DNA of 64,000 nt. Source: Anthropogastromicrobium aceti. GTDB taxonomy: Bacteria > Bacillota > Clostridia > Lachnospirales > Lachnospiraceae. Location: the NCBI RefSeq assembly GCF_025567095.1, contig NZ_JAOQJH010000017.1. One strand, written 5' to 3'. The notes under the pieces were generated by a model that ran no database searches, was not told the origin of the DNA, and saw only the letters and a list, made by a program, of their open reading frames with translations. Of this stretch, positions 31,327-40,650 are shown one piece after another. Position 1 is the stretch's first letter. Each line of letters starts with the position of its first letter. The translations under genes were made by a program, and so were the position numbers.

Positions 31327-32904
31327 ATGGAGAATTTTAAAGAAAAAATGCAGAAGTCTGGCATGGACACCTGCAACCGATGGGGAATTTATGAGGTAGC
31401 ACTTGATGGACCAAAGGAGGGCAATCCGTTTACCGAGCAGCATGTAATGGGAACATTTCACAGCATAAATGAGACCGTATCATGTGAGGGATTTTATGAC
31501 GGAGATGGCATTTACCGTATTCGTTTTATGCCATCCTTTGAGGGAGAGTATACCTATCAGATTCAGACCACATTTGGCAAAGAATATGAAGGCCATTTTA
31601 CAGCTATAAAGCCAAAGGAGAACGCTCATGGGCCAGTGCGCGTTGCAAATACTTATCATATGGCTTACGAGGATGGCACGCCATATTATTCAATTGGAAC
31701 AACCTGTTATGTGTGGGAGCTACAGAGCGATGAATTAATTGAGCAAACATTTGATACACTCAAAAACAGTGCATTTAATAAGATCCGTTTCTGTATTTTT
31801 CCGAAACACTATGATTATAACCTGCGTGAGCCGCGCTCCTACCCATATGAGGGTACCCCTATGGATTCGAGTGTGCTGACACCGGAAAATTTCTGGGATT
31901 ATACCGGAAAGACCGAGGGCAATCACTGGGATTTCACACGCTTTAATCCAAAGCATTTTCAACATATTGAAAATTGTATTCGTCGTCTTGGTGAGCTTGG
32001 AATAGAGGCAGACCTGATTATGATGCATCCGTATGACCGCTGGGGCTTTTCGCAGATGACAAAAGAGCAGGACGATCTTTACTGGAACTATGCAGTTGCT
32101 CGCTTTAGTGCTTTTGCAAATGTATGGTGGTCACTGGCAAATGAGTATGATCTGATGCCACATAAAGCAATTCAGGATTGGGAGCGATATGCATCAATTC
32201 TGTGTGAAAAGGATCCATATCATCATATGCGTTCCATACATAACTGTGTGTCATTGTACGATTTTTCAAGACCGTGGATTACACATTGCAGCGTACAGCG
32301 CACTGATTTATATAAGAGTTCTGAAATTACAAATGAACTCCGTGAGCGTTATCATAAGCCTGTTGTGCTTGACGAAATTGCTTATGAGGGTGATATACAG
32401 CATGGATGGGGAAATCTGACAGGAGAAGAGATGCTTCGCCGATTCTGGGAAGCAGCATGCAGGGGCGGCTATCCAGGTCACGGAGAGACCTATTTAAATA
32501 AGGAAAATATTTTGTGGTGGTCACATGGCGGTATTCTTCATGGCGAGAGTCACAAGCGATTTGGCTTTTTATTAGATCGTTTAAAGGAAACACCAGGTCT
32601 TGGTCTGATGCCATATTCGCGCACGTGGGATGAAGTGTGTGCTGTGCCGCAGGAGATTACGCCTGGAGAGGCCGAGTGTGGCTGCAAGGAATATTATCTG
32701 ATTTATTACAGCTTTATGCGTCCAACCTTCCGTGAGTTTCATTTCGACGATAAGTCAAGCTGGCATGTGCGCGTGCTCGATACTTGGAACATGACAATCG
32801 AAGATCGCGGCAGATTCCAAGGTAAATTCAAGGTAACACTTCAAGCAAAGCCGTATATGGCCGTGCAGATCTGGAGAGAGGGAACGGAGGTACACCTTAA
32901 ATAA
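31327..32904 (+). CDS. apiosidase-like glycoside hydrolase (DUF5060-DUF4038-DUF5605)
   Basis: A 525-residue protein with no signal peptide, so intracellular. The order is a DUF5060 beta-sandwich (NRWGIYEVAL to ~95), a TIM-barrel of the apiosidase-like/DUF4038 type (SIGTTCYVWELQ to ~420) and a C-terminal DUF5605 beta domain. The GH-A-like acid/base is probably the Glu in WWSLANEYDLM, and the nucleophile the Glu in VVLDEIAYEG. It likely acts on imported plant oligosaccharides. The AGGAGG is 13 bases from this ATG but only five to seven from an out-of-frame ATG at 31320 that opens the tiny ORF MYNGEF. Confidence 0.85.
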   Translation: MENFKEKMQKSGMDTCNRWGIYEVALDGPKEGNPFTEQHVMGTFHSINETVSCEGFYDGDGIYRIRFMPSFEGEYTYQIQTTFGKEYEGHFTAIKPKENAHGPVRVANTYHMAYEDGTPYYSIGTTCYVWELQSDELIEQTFDTLKNSAFNKIRFCIFPKHYDYNLREPRSYPYEGTPMDSSVLTPENFWDYTGKTEGNHWDFTRFNPKHFQHIENCIRRLGELGIEADLIMMHPYDRWGFSQMTKEQDDLYWNYAVARFSAFANVWWSLANEYDLMPHKAIQDWERYASILCEKDPYHHMRSIHNCVSLYDFSRPWITHCSVQRTDLYKSSEITNELRERYHKPVVLDEIAYEGDIQHGWGNLTGEEMLRRFWEAACRGGYPGHGETYLNKENILWWSHGGILHGESHKRFGFLLDRLKETPGLGLMPYSRTWDEVCAVPQEITPGEAECGCKEYYLIYYSFMRPTFREFHFDDKSSWHVRVLDTWNMTIEDRGRFQGKFKVTLQAKPYMAVQIWREGTEVHLK

Positions 32905-32921
32905 TAGATAGAAAACCTTTC

Positions 32922-32963
32922 GGCAGCGATAAGGTGCGCAATTTGCATCTTACCGCTGCCTTT
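32922..32963 (+). terminator. terminator after glycoside hydrolase gene
   Basis: GGCAGCGATAAGGTGC (32922-32937) pairs with GCATCTTACCGCTGCC (32945-32960) with two imperfect positions, followed by only three Ts. Confidence 0.65.
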
Positions 32964-33190
32964 GCGCATCTTGCCGTGAATTGCTTGTCGTATATTCCTA
33001 ATTTCGCTATCCTTATATTAGTGAATGATATTCATGAGATATCAGTACTCAGGCGACGCCGTAACCAAAGCAGACTTTTGAAAAACTTGGCAGAGGTTTC
33101 GATGATTGTGCTTTACTGAGGCAATCGTCTGCTTCGCAGCCGGATTCCTCGTTCGAAGCCTTTCGTAACTTAGATAGCCCGTGAATATAT
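32964..33190. other. non-coding stretch with inverted repeats
   Basis: No convincing gene on either strand. There are separated complementary pieces, AAGCAGAC near 33067 with GTCTGCTT near 33128, and GGTTTCGA with TCGAAGCC further out. It could be a repeat element or a structured RNA; I cannot assign it. Confidence 0.3.
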
Positions 33191-33205
33191 AAGGGAGGAA
33201 CGCAT

Positions 33206-34132
33206 ATGCAATCAGAGATCACCATAAAAAATCTAAAAAAGTACTTCGCTGAAATCAAAGCCGTCGATGACATTAGTTTTACCGTGCAAAAAGGGGAATT
33301 GTTTGGTTTTCTCGGTGTAAATGGAGCTGGAAAATCAACAACGATTCGCATGATGTGCACGCTGTTTTCTCCGACAGATGGAGAGATTTGGATTGGAGGA
33401 CAGCAGGTTGGAGTACATGATGAAGAGATTCGTCAGAAAATAGGTGTGGTTTGGCAGGAGAATGTGTTAGACGATCGACTGACGGTTAAGGAAAATTTGC
33501 AGGTACGCGCAGAAATGTATCAGACAAAGCGTGCATGGCAAAAGGAACGCATTCAGACAGTTTGCGAAAAGCTTCATTTGGAGGATATCTACACGAGGCG
33601 TTATGCAAAACTTTCCGGTGGACAAAAGAGGCGATGTGAGATTGCGGCAGCACTGCTAAACGATCCAGAGGTTTTGTTCTTGGATGAGCCAACAACTGGT
33701 CTTGATCCGGCTACGAGAAAGCAAGTTTGGAACAGCGTAGAATCACTTCAGTGCGAGGATCAGGTGACGGTTTTTTTGACAACTCATTACATGGAAGAGG
33801 CAGCAGCGGCAGGTCATATCGCCATTATCGACAAAGGAAAACTTTGTGAGTTTGGAACACCACAGGAATTAAAAATGCGCTACGCAAAGGATACACTGAC
33901 GTTGTATTATAAACAAGAGAAACACACACTTACTTCTGATAATGAAAAAATATATGATACAATACCGATAACAGCAAAATCAGAGATCCGTGTATTAGAA
34001 AACAGCATGGAAGCAATCCCAATTTTAAATCAGTTATCAGATCAGCTTGAAGGCTTTGAGTTGCAGCAGGGTACCATGGATGACGTGTTTCTGGCAGTTA
34101 CTGGAAAGAGCTTGAAAGGAGGCAACATATGA
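33206..34132 (+). CDS. ABC-2 exporter ATP-binding protein (DrrA type)
   Basis: A 308-residue ABC ATPase: Walker A GVNGAGKST near 38, signature LSGGQKRRCEIA, Walker B with LDEPTTGLDPATR, and H-loop TTHYMEEA. The C-terminal ~85 residues form the DrrA-type regulatory extension. GGGAGGA precedes the ATG. It overlaps the permease by four bases (ATGA) and belongs to an operon with LytTR and DUF3021 genes, an arrangement used in Firmicutes for self-regulated exporters of drugs or lipids. Confidence 0.9.
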   Translation: MQSEITIKNLKKYFAEIKAVDDISFTVQKGELFGFLGVNGAGKSTTIRMMCTLFSPTDGEIWIGGQQVGVHDEEIRQKIGVVWQENVLDDRLTVKENLQVRAEMYQTKRAWQKERIQTVCEKLHLEDIYTRRYAKLSGGQKRRCEIAAALLNDPEVLFLDEPTTGLDPATRKQVWNSVESLQCEDQVTVFLTTHYMEEAAAAGHIAIIDKGKLCEFGTPQELKMRYAKDTLTLYYKQEKHTLTSDNEKIYDTIPITAKSEIRVLENSMEAIPILNQLSDQLEGFELQQGTMDDVFLAVTGKSLKGGNI

Positions 34133-35040
34133 GAGAGATCAAAGCAATGACAAAGAGAAATCTGTTAATTTATTTTCGAAACAAAAGTGCTGTCTTTTTT
34201 TCGATATTATCAGCACTGATTTTGCTTGCCATTATGGTTGTCTTTCTTGGAGAGTCGTCATCAGAGGGTTTGCTTGACGCATTGAACCAATATGGAACTG
34301 GCACAGCAGAGGAAAATGCAAAAAATGCCTCGTGGCTGGTTCAATTGTGGATCATGGGTGGTATTCTGGGTATTAACAGCGTAACAGTATCGCTAACTGC
34401 GATTGGTGCAATGGTAGAGGATGAAGAAAGAGGACGGTTACGTTCATTTTATGTGACACCAGCAAGTCGTTTTTATCTGTCACTGGGTTATATTTTGTCA
34501 GCTTGGGTTAGTGGTATGGTGATTTGCCTTACGACATTGGCAGTGGGAGAAGGGTTCTTTGCATTAAAAGGACATCCAGTACTTGGAATTGTTGATCTGG
34601 TATCACTTGTTGGTGTGATTGCATTAAATACGTTTGTATTTTCAGCAATTGGCTATTTGGCAGCATTGTTTATACGCACAGGAAGTGCATGGAGTGGTAT
34701 GTTGACTGTGGCTGGTACACTTGTAGGTTTCTTGGGTGGTACTTACATTCCAGTGGCGTCCATGTCTGAATGGCTTCAAAATGTGGTAAAACTTCTTCCA
34801 GTGATTCATGGAACTGCTCTGATGCGAAGATTTTGTATGCAAAGTGCATCTAAAACAGTTTTTGCAGGAATGTCAGATACCGTACAGACTGTATTTTTCG
34901 AACAGATGGGTGTCACACTAAAAAATGGCGCACAGACAATCAGTATATTGGGACAGATTTTACTATTGATTGCTTGGGCAGTGGTTGTCATCGCAATTGC
35001 AGCTGCAATCGCAAAAAGAAGAAAATTAAAAGATCGCTAA
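34129..35040 (+). CDS. ABC-2 type permease
   Basis: A 303-residue membrane protein with the ABC-2 topology: one TM near residues 20-40, an extracytoplasmic loop, then five TMs from ~75 to 290. The EDEERGRLRSFYVTPASR segment after TM2 is the typical coupling region. It pairs with the ATPase just upstream; the start overlaps that gene's stop. Substrate unknown. Confidence 0.85.
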   Translation: MREIKAMTKRNLLIYFRNKSAVFFSILSALILLAIMVVFLGESSSEGLLDALNQYGTGTAEENAKNASWLVQLWIMGGILGINSVTVSLTAIGAMVEDEERGRLRSFYVTPASRFYLSLGYILSAWVSGMVICLTTLAVGEGFFALKGHPVLGIVDLVSLVGVIALNTFVFSAIGYLAALFIRTGSAWSGMLTVAGTLVGFLGGTYIPVASMSEWLQNVVKLLPVIHGTALMRRFCMQSASKTVFAGMSDTVQTVFFEQMGVTLKNGAQTISILGQILLLIAWAVVVIAIAAAIAKRRKLKDR

Positions 35041-35061
35041 AGGTCTGAGAGAGGGGAATTT

Positions 35062-35505
35062 ATGAAAGTAACAATACAGGAGTGTTCGGCAGAGGAGGAA
35101 GAGGAAGTCATCATCCGATGCCGTGGAATAGATGAAAGAATCAGTCGACTTCTTAAGGCACTCCAATCCGATCAGGAAAAATTGACGGTATTTGACGGAG
35201 AAAAAATGCATCAAGTACAGCTTCGCGATATCTGCTATTTTGAGGCAGTTGACAATCGTGTGTTTGCCTATCTGGATACAAAAGTGTTTGAAATTCATTC
35301 AAAGTTGTATGAGTTAGAGCAGCAGTATGGAAATGCAGATTTTTTCAGAGTCTCAAAATCAGTCATCGTAAATTTATCAAAGGTCGATCATTTTAGTCCA
35401 ATGTTTCAAGGACGCATGGATGCCTGCATGACAAACAAAGAGCATGTCGTAATATCCAGACAATACGTTTCACTTTTAAAGGTTCGATTAGGACTAAAAA
35501 ATTAG
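35062..35505 (+). CDS. LytTR family DNA-binding regulator
   Basis: A 147-residue regulator with a short N-terminal region of ~45 residues and a LytTR domain (REDICYFEAVDNRVFAYL-like core, then FFRVSKSVIVNLSKVDHFSP). There is no receiver domain, as in the stand-alone LytTR proteins paired with DUF3021 membrane partners. RBS GAGAGGGGAA. It probably controls the ABC-2 operon it belongs to and is held in check by the DUF3021 protein; this is by analogy with known LytTR regulatory systems. Confidence 0.85.
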   Translation: MKVTIQECSAEEEEEVIIRCRGIDERISRLLKALQSDQEKLTVFDGEKMHQVQLRDICYFEAVDNRVFAYLDTKVFEIHSKLYELEQQYGNADFFRVSKSVIVNLSKVDHFSPMFQGRMDACMTNKEHVVISRQYVSLLKVRLGLKN

Positions 35506-35519
35506 AAGGGAGAAGGAAC

Positions 35520-35948
35520 ATGACAAAATTCGAGTTCGTTTTGAATAAATTTTATGAAATTACAGCGTGGTCGCTGTTTGCGGCGGTTGCTATGACAGTA
35601 TTAAACGGAGACTATGACACGGTTCCAGCCTCTCTTTTGTGGCAGATTCCATTATTGTCATTTTTAGGAGCACTTTCTTCTCTGATTTATCCTTGGGATC
35701 GCAGCATGACAAGAAAAGAGTTTGTGATTCGCATTGCCATTCACTATCTGATTATGAATGGGATTGTGCTTGGTGGTGGCAGCTTGTTTGGCTGGTTTGA
35801 TATTCATGAGCCACTGCAGGTTGCTATGATGGCATTATCCGTTGCCATTATCTTTTTCATTATTTCCCTGTATTCGTGGACGAAGGGAAATCGAGAGGCA
35901 CAAAAGCTGAACCAGCGTTTGAAAAAGCGTAATGACAACGAATCATGA
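35520..35948 (+). CDS. DUF3021 membrane protein
   Basis: A 142-residue protein with four hydrophobic segments (~12-30, 40-58, 70-90, 102-122) and a basic C-terminal tail, matching DUF3021. It is encoded 14 bases after the LytTR gene, the standard pair in which the membrane protein acts as the inhibitor of the regulator. Last gene of the exporter operon. Confidence 0.8.
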   Translation: MTKFEFVLNKFYEITAWSLFAAVAMTVLNGDYDTVPASLLWQIPLLSFLGALSSLIYPWDRSMTRKEFVIRIAIHYLIMNGIVLGGGSLFGWFDIHEPLQVAMMALSVAIIFFIISLYSWTKGNREAQKLNQRLKKRNDNES

Positions 35949-36011
35949 TAAATCGAAAAAATATAGTAAATCACATAATTAGACTAGCAATTAAGTCAAT
36001 CACAAATGAAA

Positions 36012-37445
36012 TTAACTTTTATTGTGTGATTGATTCTGACTTTTAACTTCAATGTGGTGCTGCTTTCTAAACTCATAAATGGTGGCAAGTCCGGCATCTG
36101 ATACAGGACGAATCCACTTTCCAGAGTAGAGATGACACTGCATGATAATATAGCGTATCGGTTCATCAATATAGCAGAACGCAAACACGAGAAGAAATGG
36201 TGCATGAAAATAAAAATTAGAAAGATATACAAATGGAAGCACCATAAGATACATGAATGTAATCTCCATAATTGAACCAAAAGCGGCATCTCCGGCAGAA
36301 CGGTAGGTGTCGTTTTGTGCCCAGTTTCCCATACGAATGATGGCGGCAATGCTGTAAATGATAAGCATGCCAGTACCAGTTTCATAGGATTTTCCTGAAA
36401 GTCCGAGCATATGAAGAAGTGGATTGTGAACGAGCAAAAGTGTCAGACAGGCAATGCTTATAATGGCGCTGCACAGATAAACCAGACGCTTAGCGCGCTC
36501 AAAGGCAAGCTCGTGATTGCCGGCGCCAACTTCTTTTCCAACGAGAATCGAGGCTGCATTGGAAAAACCGCTAAAGAATGCAATGACGAGACCTTCCATA
36601 GTACGAAAGACAGCGACGGCAGCGATTGCCTGTTCACTTTGACGTCCCAGAACAACGTTAATCATCATATTTCCAACACCAATCAGAACTTCGTTGCAGA
36701 TGATTGGGAAGCACTTGATCAGGTAATTTTGCAGAGATTCCTTTGTCCAGCGAAAATGTTTGGAAAATTCCAAGACAAATGGAATCCTTTGATGAAGGAT
36801 AAATCCAATCAAAATTAAAAGATTCACAACACCGGCAAGAACAGTTCCGACAGCAGCACCAGCGGCACCCATTTCTGGAAGTCCAAATTTTCCAAAAATG
36901 AAAAGATAGTTAAAAAAGCAATTGGCGATAACAGAGGCGATGCCGCCATAAAGCGGAATTTTCACGCGTTCGATGGAACGAAGCAGTGCACTCATTGCCA
37001 TTGACAAAACCTGGAGCGGGTACGCAAAGCCAACAATCCTAAGGTAAGAAATACCAATCGCCTGAATTTCTGGCTTGTCGGTGTAGACTCCCATGATAAA
37101 AGAAGGTACTCCGATTGCAAGACCTGCAAAAACAAGAGCAACGGTCATCATAAAAAGAAGCGTCATTCCATAAGAGCGAGTAATTCCATCATGATCCTTT
37201 GCTCCCCAGTATTGAGCGAAAAACAGCATGCCTCCGCCAATAAAACCCCAGTATCCAGAGAACATCAAACTGGAAAATTGAGCACATAATCCGACAGCAC
37301 CGACCGCTTTTTCTCCGATAGAAGCCAGCATAATGGTGTCAACCATACTGCCTGTGGTGGTGAGCAGATTCTGGAGGGCTACTGGTATCGCAATAATTGC
37401 AATGTGCTTTAGAAAGTACCCCCAGTCAAATTTTTTCTGCTTCAT
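36012..37445 (-). CDS. MATE family efflux transporter
   Basis: A 477-residue membrane protein with ~12 TMs of the MATE/NorM family. The N-terminal half has IPVALQNLLTTTGSMVDTIMLASIGEKAVGAVG and the mirrored segment in the second half is FPIICNEVLIGVGNMMINVVLGR, showing the internal duplication. RBS GGGGAGG lies upstream on the minus strand. It is convergent with the DUF3021 gene and divergent from the PAP2-kinase fusion. Probably a Na+- or H+-driven drug/metabolite exporter. Confidence 0.9.
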   Translation of the reverse strand: MKQKKFDWGYFLKHIAIIAIPVALQNLLTTTGSMVDTIMLASIGEKAVGAVGLCAQFSSLMFSGYWGFIGGGMLFFAQYWGAKDHDGITRSYGMTLLFMMTVALVFAGLAIGVPSFIMGVYTDKPEIQAIGISYLRIVGFAYPLQVLSMAMSALLRSIERVKIPLYGGIASVIANCFFNYLFIFGKFGLPEMGAAGAAVGTVLAGVVNLLILIGFILHQRIPFVLEFSKHFRWTKESLQNYLIKCFPIICNEVLIGVGNMMINVVLGRQSEQAIAAVAVFRTMEGLVIAFFSGFSNAASILVGKEVGAGNHELAFERAKRLVYLCSAIISIACLTLLLVHNPLLHMLGLSGKSYETGTGMLIIYSIAAIIRMGNWAQNDTYRSAGDAAFGSIMEITFMYLMVLPFVYLSNFYFHAPFLLVFAFCYIDEPIRYIIMQCHLYSGKWIRPVSDAGLATIYEFRKQHHIEVKSQNQSHNKS

Positions 37446-37565
37446 AAGAAAAACCTCCCCAAAAACAATAATAAAATGCAGAAGCAGCGCTAGTATATCA
37501 TGGTTTAATATGTTTTTCCATGTAGGATTTTACTTAAATGATATACTTTTTGGAAGAATATGGTC

Positions 37566-37594
37566 TTGCCATTTTTGTCGTGCTGTACTATAAT
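37566..37594 (+). promoter_or_regulatory. promoter of lipid-carrier/UbiB operon
   Basis: TTGCCA (37566-37571), 17-base spacer, TATAAT (37589-37594). Confidence 0.75.
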
Positions 37595-37626
37595 GACGAC
37601 AAAAGAAAAGACAGGCAGGTGATGTA

Positions 37627-38649
37627 GTGAAATATAAAAAAGGAAAATTGTGGAAGATTCCAACGCTTGTCGTATGTGCAGTTTTATTTGGACTATTGGC
37701 GGCTGATATCAGTGGATCATATGTGACTGCACCGATTGATGTTGCAGCGTATCATATTTTAAGGTCATTTGAGAGTAGCGCAGCGACAGGATTTTTCAAA
37801 ATAATGACTAACATGGTTCATCCAGTAGTACTTTTAGTAATAAGTCTTTCGATGATTCATATTTTAAAGCAGCGTAAATATTTTATAGCTTTGCTTGGAA
37901 ATTTGATTTTGACAGTCCTTTTGAATGTAGCAATCAAGGGTAGTTTTATGAGAATACGTCCGCCGCAGGAGATGCATCTTGTTATGGAGAGTGGTTATAG
38001 CTTTCCGAGTGGACATGCCATGGTGGCAGCGTCATTTTATGGATTTCTTGCATATATGCTTAAGCAGGCAGACTTGAAAAAAAGTCAAAGATATGCGTTT
38101 ACAGTGCTTAATGCGCTGATTGTATTTTTAGTTGGCTGCAGTCGAATTTATCTTGGCGTGCATTATGCAACTGACGTTATTGGTGGATTTTGCGTTTCAG
38201 TAATGTATTTGATTTTATATACTGAGGTTATTAGTCATTACTTTGCAGCAGAGGCATTAGATGCGGCACATCATCATTTAGATGTAAAGCAAGAGCTTGT
38301 TTTAAGTTTTGCCTATGCATTTCGAGGTATATTTGACGGCATCAAAAATGAACGAAATATGATGATACATTATTCAGTAGTTGTATTAGTTGTAGTTTTT
38401 GGTGTCACATTAAAACTGACAGTGACCGAATGGGGCATTTGCCTTATATTATGTGGAATGGTCATTGCACTTGAGCAGGTCAATACTGCAATAGAAGCAG
38501 TAGTTGATCTGGTGACAGAGGAACACAAAGAGCTGGCACGTTTAGCGAAAGACACAGCGGCAGGTGCTGTGCTTGTAGCAGCCATCACGGCAGCCATTGT
38601 AGGCGGATTAATTTTCTTCCCTAAATTGGCACAGCTTTTTGGATTATAA
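37627..38649 (+). CDS. PAP2 phosphatase fused to undecaprenol kinase
   Basis: A 340-residue membrane fusion. Residues ~1-205 are a PAP2 phosphatase with all three motifs: K-x6-RP (KGSFMRIRPP), YSFPSGH, and SRIYLGVHYATD. Residues ~220-340 are a DgkA/UdpK-type kinase: FAYAFRGIFDGIKNERNM, EQVNTAIEAVVDLV, KDTAAGAVLVAA. The first half would dephosphorylate undecaprenyl-PP, and the second would phosphorylate undecaprenol, so both feed the C55-P pool of the envelope. Start is GTG with AGGTGATG upstream. First gene of a probable five-gene operon. Confidence 0.9.
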   Translation: MKYKKGKLWKIPTLVVCAVLFGLLAADISGSYVTAPIDVAAYHILRSFESSAATGFFKIMTNMVHPVVLLVISLSMIHILKQRKYFIALLGNLILTVLLNVAIKGSFMRIRPPQEMHLVMESGYSFPSGHAMVAASFYGFLAYMLKQADLKKSQRYAFTVLNALIVFLVGCSRIYLGVHYATDVIGGFCVSVMYLILYTEVISHYFAAEALDAAHHHLDVKQELVLSFAYAFRGIFDGIKNERNMMIHYSVVVLVVVFGVTLKLTVTEWGICLILCGMVIALEQVNTAIEAVVDLVTEEHKELARLAKDTAAGAVLVAAITAAIVGGLIFFPKLAQLFGL

Positions 38650-38680
38650 ATTTAACACAAGCAGAAAGGCAGGTAACAGT

Positions 38681-39046
38681 ATGGATTTTAAGGTAACAGA
38701 TCTTGTAAAGAATGTAGTTTTGGCAGGTATTGGTGCAGCAGCAGTGACAACCGAGAAGGCAAAGGATGTTGCAGATGAACTCGTAAAAAAGGGAAGCCTG
38801 ACCGTAGAGCAGGGAAAGGTGTTAAACGAGGAACTTAAACACAACATTAAAGAAACCTTGGATAATAAGAAAAAAAAGGATGCTTCTGTTGAGGAACTGC
38901 TGTCAGCGATGACACCAGATCAGATTGATGCTTTAAAGGAGCTGTTAAATAAGGCAGCTAAGCCACAGGATAAAGAGGCAAAGGCAGAAGCACCACAGGA
39001 TGAAGAACAAAAGGCAGAGCAAAAAGAGAATACACAGGATGAGTGA
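38681..39046 (+). CDS. phasin-like small protein
   Basis: A 121-residue protein with a hydrophobic/amphipathic N-terminus (LVKNVVLAGIGAAAVTTEKA), a segment VEQGKVLNEELKHNIKETL typical of the clostridial phasin-family proteins, and a Lys/Glu/Gln-rich disordered tail. No PHA synthase is in this window, so granule binding is uncertain. These proteins are regularly encoded just before UbiB-like kinases, as here. The ATG at 38681 has AGGTAA upstream. Confidence 0.75.
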   Translation: MDFKVTDLVKNVVLAGIGAAAVTTEKAKDVADELVKKGSLTVEQGKVLNEELKHNIKETLDNKKKKDASVEELLSAMTPDQIDALKELLNKAAKPQDKEAKAEAPQDEEQKAEQKENTQDE

Positions 39047-40613
39047 GAGAGAAGACAGATCGAGACTTTCTGAAATCATGCAGATACTGCGGCGTTATCG
39101 CATTACAAAAGGGATAACGCCGGTAAAAGTACGTGAGATATTAGAAGAACTAGGACCAACTTATGTAAAGCTGGGACAAATTCTTTCAATACGAACAGAT
39201 TTAATTTCATCTGAGTATTGCAAAGAGCTGCAGAAGCTGCGCTCTCAGGTCAGCCCAATGCCATATGATGAGGTTAGGGCTGTACTTTACGAAGCATACA
39301 AAAAAGACCCGGAGGATGTTTTTGCATCAATTGTAAAGACTCCAATCGGGTCTGCTTCGATTGCGCAGGTTCATGAAGCCTTTCTTAAAAGTGGTGAGCA
39401 TGTGGTTCTCAAGGTTCAAAGGCGCGGCATTTATGGCACCATGGAAAGAGATGTTGCCATGATGCAGCGTATGCTTCGTTTTGTGCCGCCTGCCCTGAAA
39501 GGTCTTGTTGATTTAGAGCGAGTGATAAGTGAGTTTTGGTCAGCAGCTAAAGAGGAAATGGATTTTCTTCGTGAAGCTGCAAATATGGAAACATTTTCAA
39601 AAAACAATGAGAATGTCGTTTTTGTTGCGTCTCCTAAGCTGTACAGTGAGCTGACAACAGCACAGGTTCTTGTCATGGAGTATATTGATGGCTACAGCGT
39701 TTCAGATACGCATACACTAGAACAGGAAGGCTATGACCTAGTTGAAATAGGAGAAAAGCTTGCTGACAATTATGTGCGTCAGATTATGCAGGATGGATTT
39801 TTCCATGCTGATCCACATCCGGGAAATCTTAGGATTCGCGGTGGAAAAATTGTCTGGCTTGATATGGGAATGATGGGGCGCCTCACGCCAAGAGATAAAA
39901 GTCTGATAGCAAAGGCAGTAAAAGCAATCGCAAGAGGAAATAATTCTGAGTTAGTGGATGTGATACTGGCGCTTGGCATTTTTCATGGAAAACCAAATCG
40001 AATCCGCTTGTATACCGATATTGAAGGTCTTATGACGCGTTACGGCACGCTGGATATCGGCAGTATTGACATTGCTGCACTTTTAACAGAGCTAATAGAG
40101 ATAATGAGTGCCAATGAGCTTGCAATGCCGGCACAGCTGACACTTCTCGCAAGAGGAATGACGACAATTGAGGGTGTAATTGCAGATTTAAGTCCTCAAG
40201 TCAATATCGTGGAGGTAGCGTCGGGACGTATTTCGGCATCATTTTGGGAAAATGTAAATTGGAAGGAAGAACTCAAAAATGAGGGAAGCCAGCTGTATCG
40301 CTCCATTAACAGGGCAATGGACATTCCCGTACTAATGGCAGATCTTTTACAGAGCTATCGAAATAATGAGACGAGAATAAAGCTTGATCTTCATGCGACA
40401 GAGGATTTGTCACAGATGCTTGAAAAGCTTGTCTCAAAGATGGTTATGGGACTTGTTATAGCAGCACTTCTTCTGGCATCAAGTATTTTATGTACCACAC
40501 AAATGCAGCCGCACCTATTTGGAATACCAGCGCTTGGTTTTCTCGGCTACATCATGGCGCTTGGTCTTGCAGGTTATCTAGTGTGGGAGCATTTTAAAAA
40601 CAAAAATAAATAG
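39039..40613 (+). CDS. UbiB/ABC1 family atypical kinase
   Basis: A 524-residue membrane-associated ABC1/ADCK protein. The KxGQ motif (YVKLGQILSIRTD) near residue 45, the alanine-rich GSASIAQVHEA loop replacing the P-loop, VLKVQRRG (catalytic Lys), VMEYIDGY, and DGFFHADPHPGNL with VWLDMGMMGR as catalytic and metal sites are all present. Two TMs lie at the C-terminus (~470-515). The family supports isoprenoid quinone or lipid metabolism. The ATG at 39039 overlaps the end of the phasin gene. Confidence 0.9.
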   Translation: MSEREDRSRLSEIMQILRRYRITKGITPVKVREILEELGPTYVKLGQILSIRTDLISSEYCKELQKLRSQVSPMPYDEVRAVLYEAYKKDPEDVFASIVKTPIGSASIAQVHEAFLKSGEHVVLKVQRRGIYGTMERDVAMMQRMLRFVPPALKGLVDLERVISEFWSAAKEEMDFLREAANMETFSKNNENVVFVASPKLYSELTTAQVLVMEYIDGYSVSDTHTLEQEGYDLVEIGEKLADNYVRQIMQDGFFHADPHPGNLRIRGGKIVWLDMGMMGRLTPRDKSLIAKAVKAIARGNNSELVDVILALGIFHGKPNRIRLYTDIEGLMTRYGTLDIGSIDIAALLTELIEIMSANELAMPAQLTLLARGMTTIEGVIADLSPQVNIVEVASGRISASFWENVNWKEELKNEGSQLYRSINRAMDIPVLMADLLQSYRNNETRIKLDLHATEDLSQMLEKLVSKMVMGLVIAALLLASSILCTTQMQPHLFGIPALGFLGYIMALGLAGYLVWEHFKNKNK

Positions 40614-40650
40614 CATGCATTAGGCGTGTGATGGCAAAGGCAGGTTTAGG

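Noticed and set aside
33049..33360. A 103-codon open frame on the minus strand overlapping the ABC ATPase start
   Set aside because: It has no RBS, covers the opposite strand of a clear gene start, and has low-complexity Ser/Lys composition; it is a shadow frame.
35997..36030. A possible bidirectional terminator between DUF3021 and MATE genes
   Set aside because: AATCACA/TGTGATT pair across a 20-base loop with no T tract on either strand; too weak to list as a terminator.
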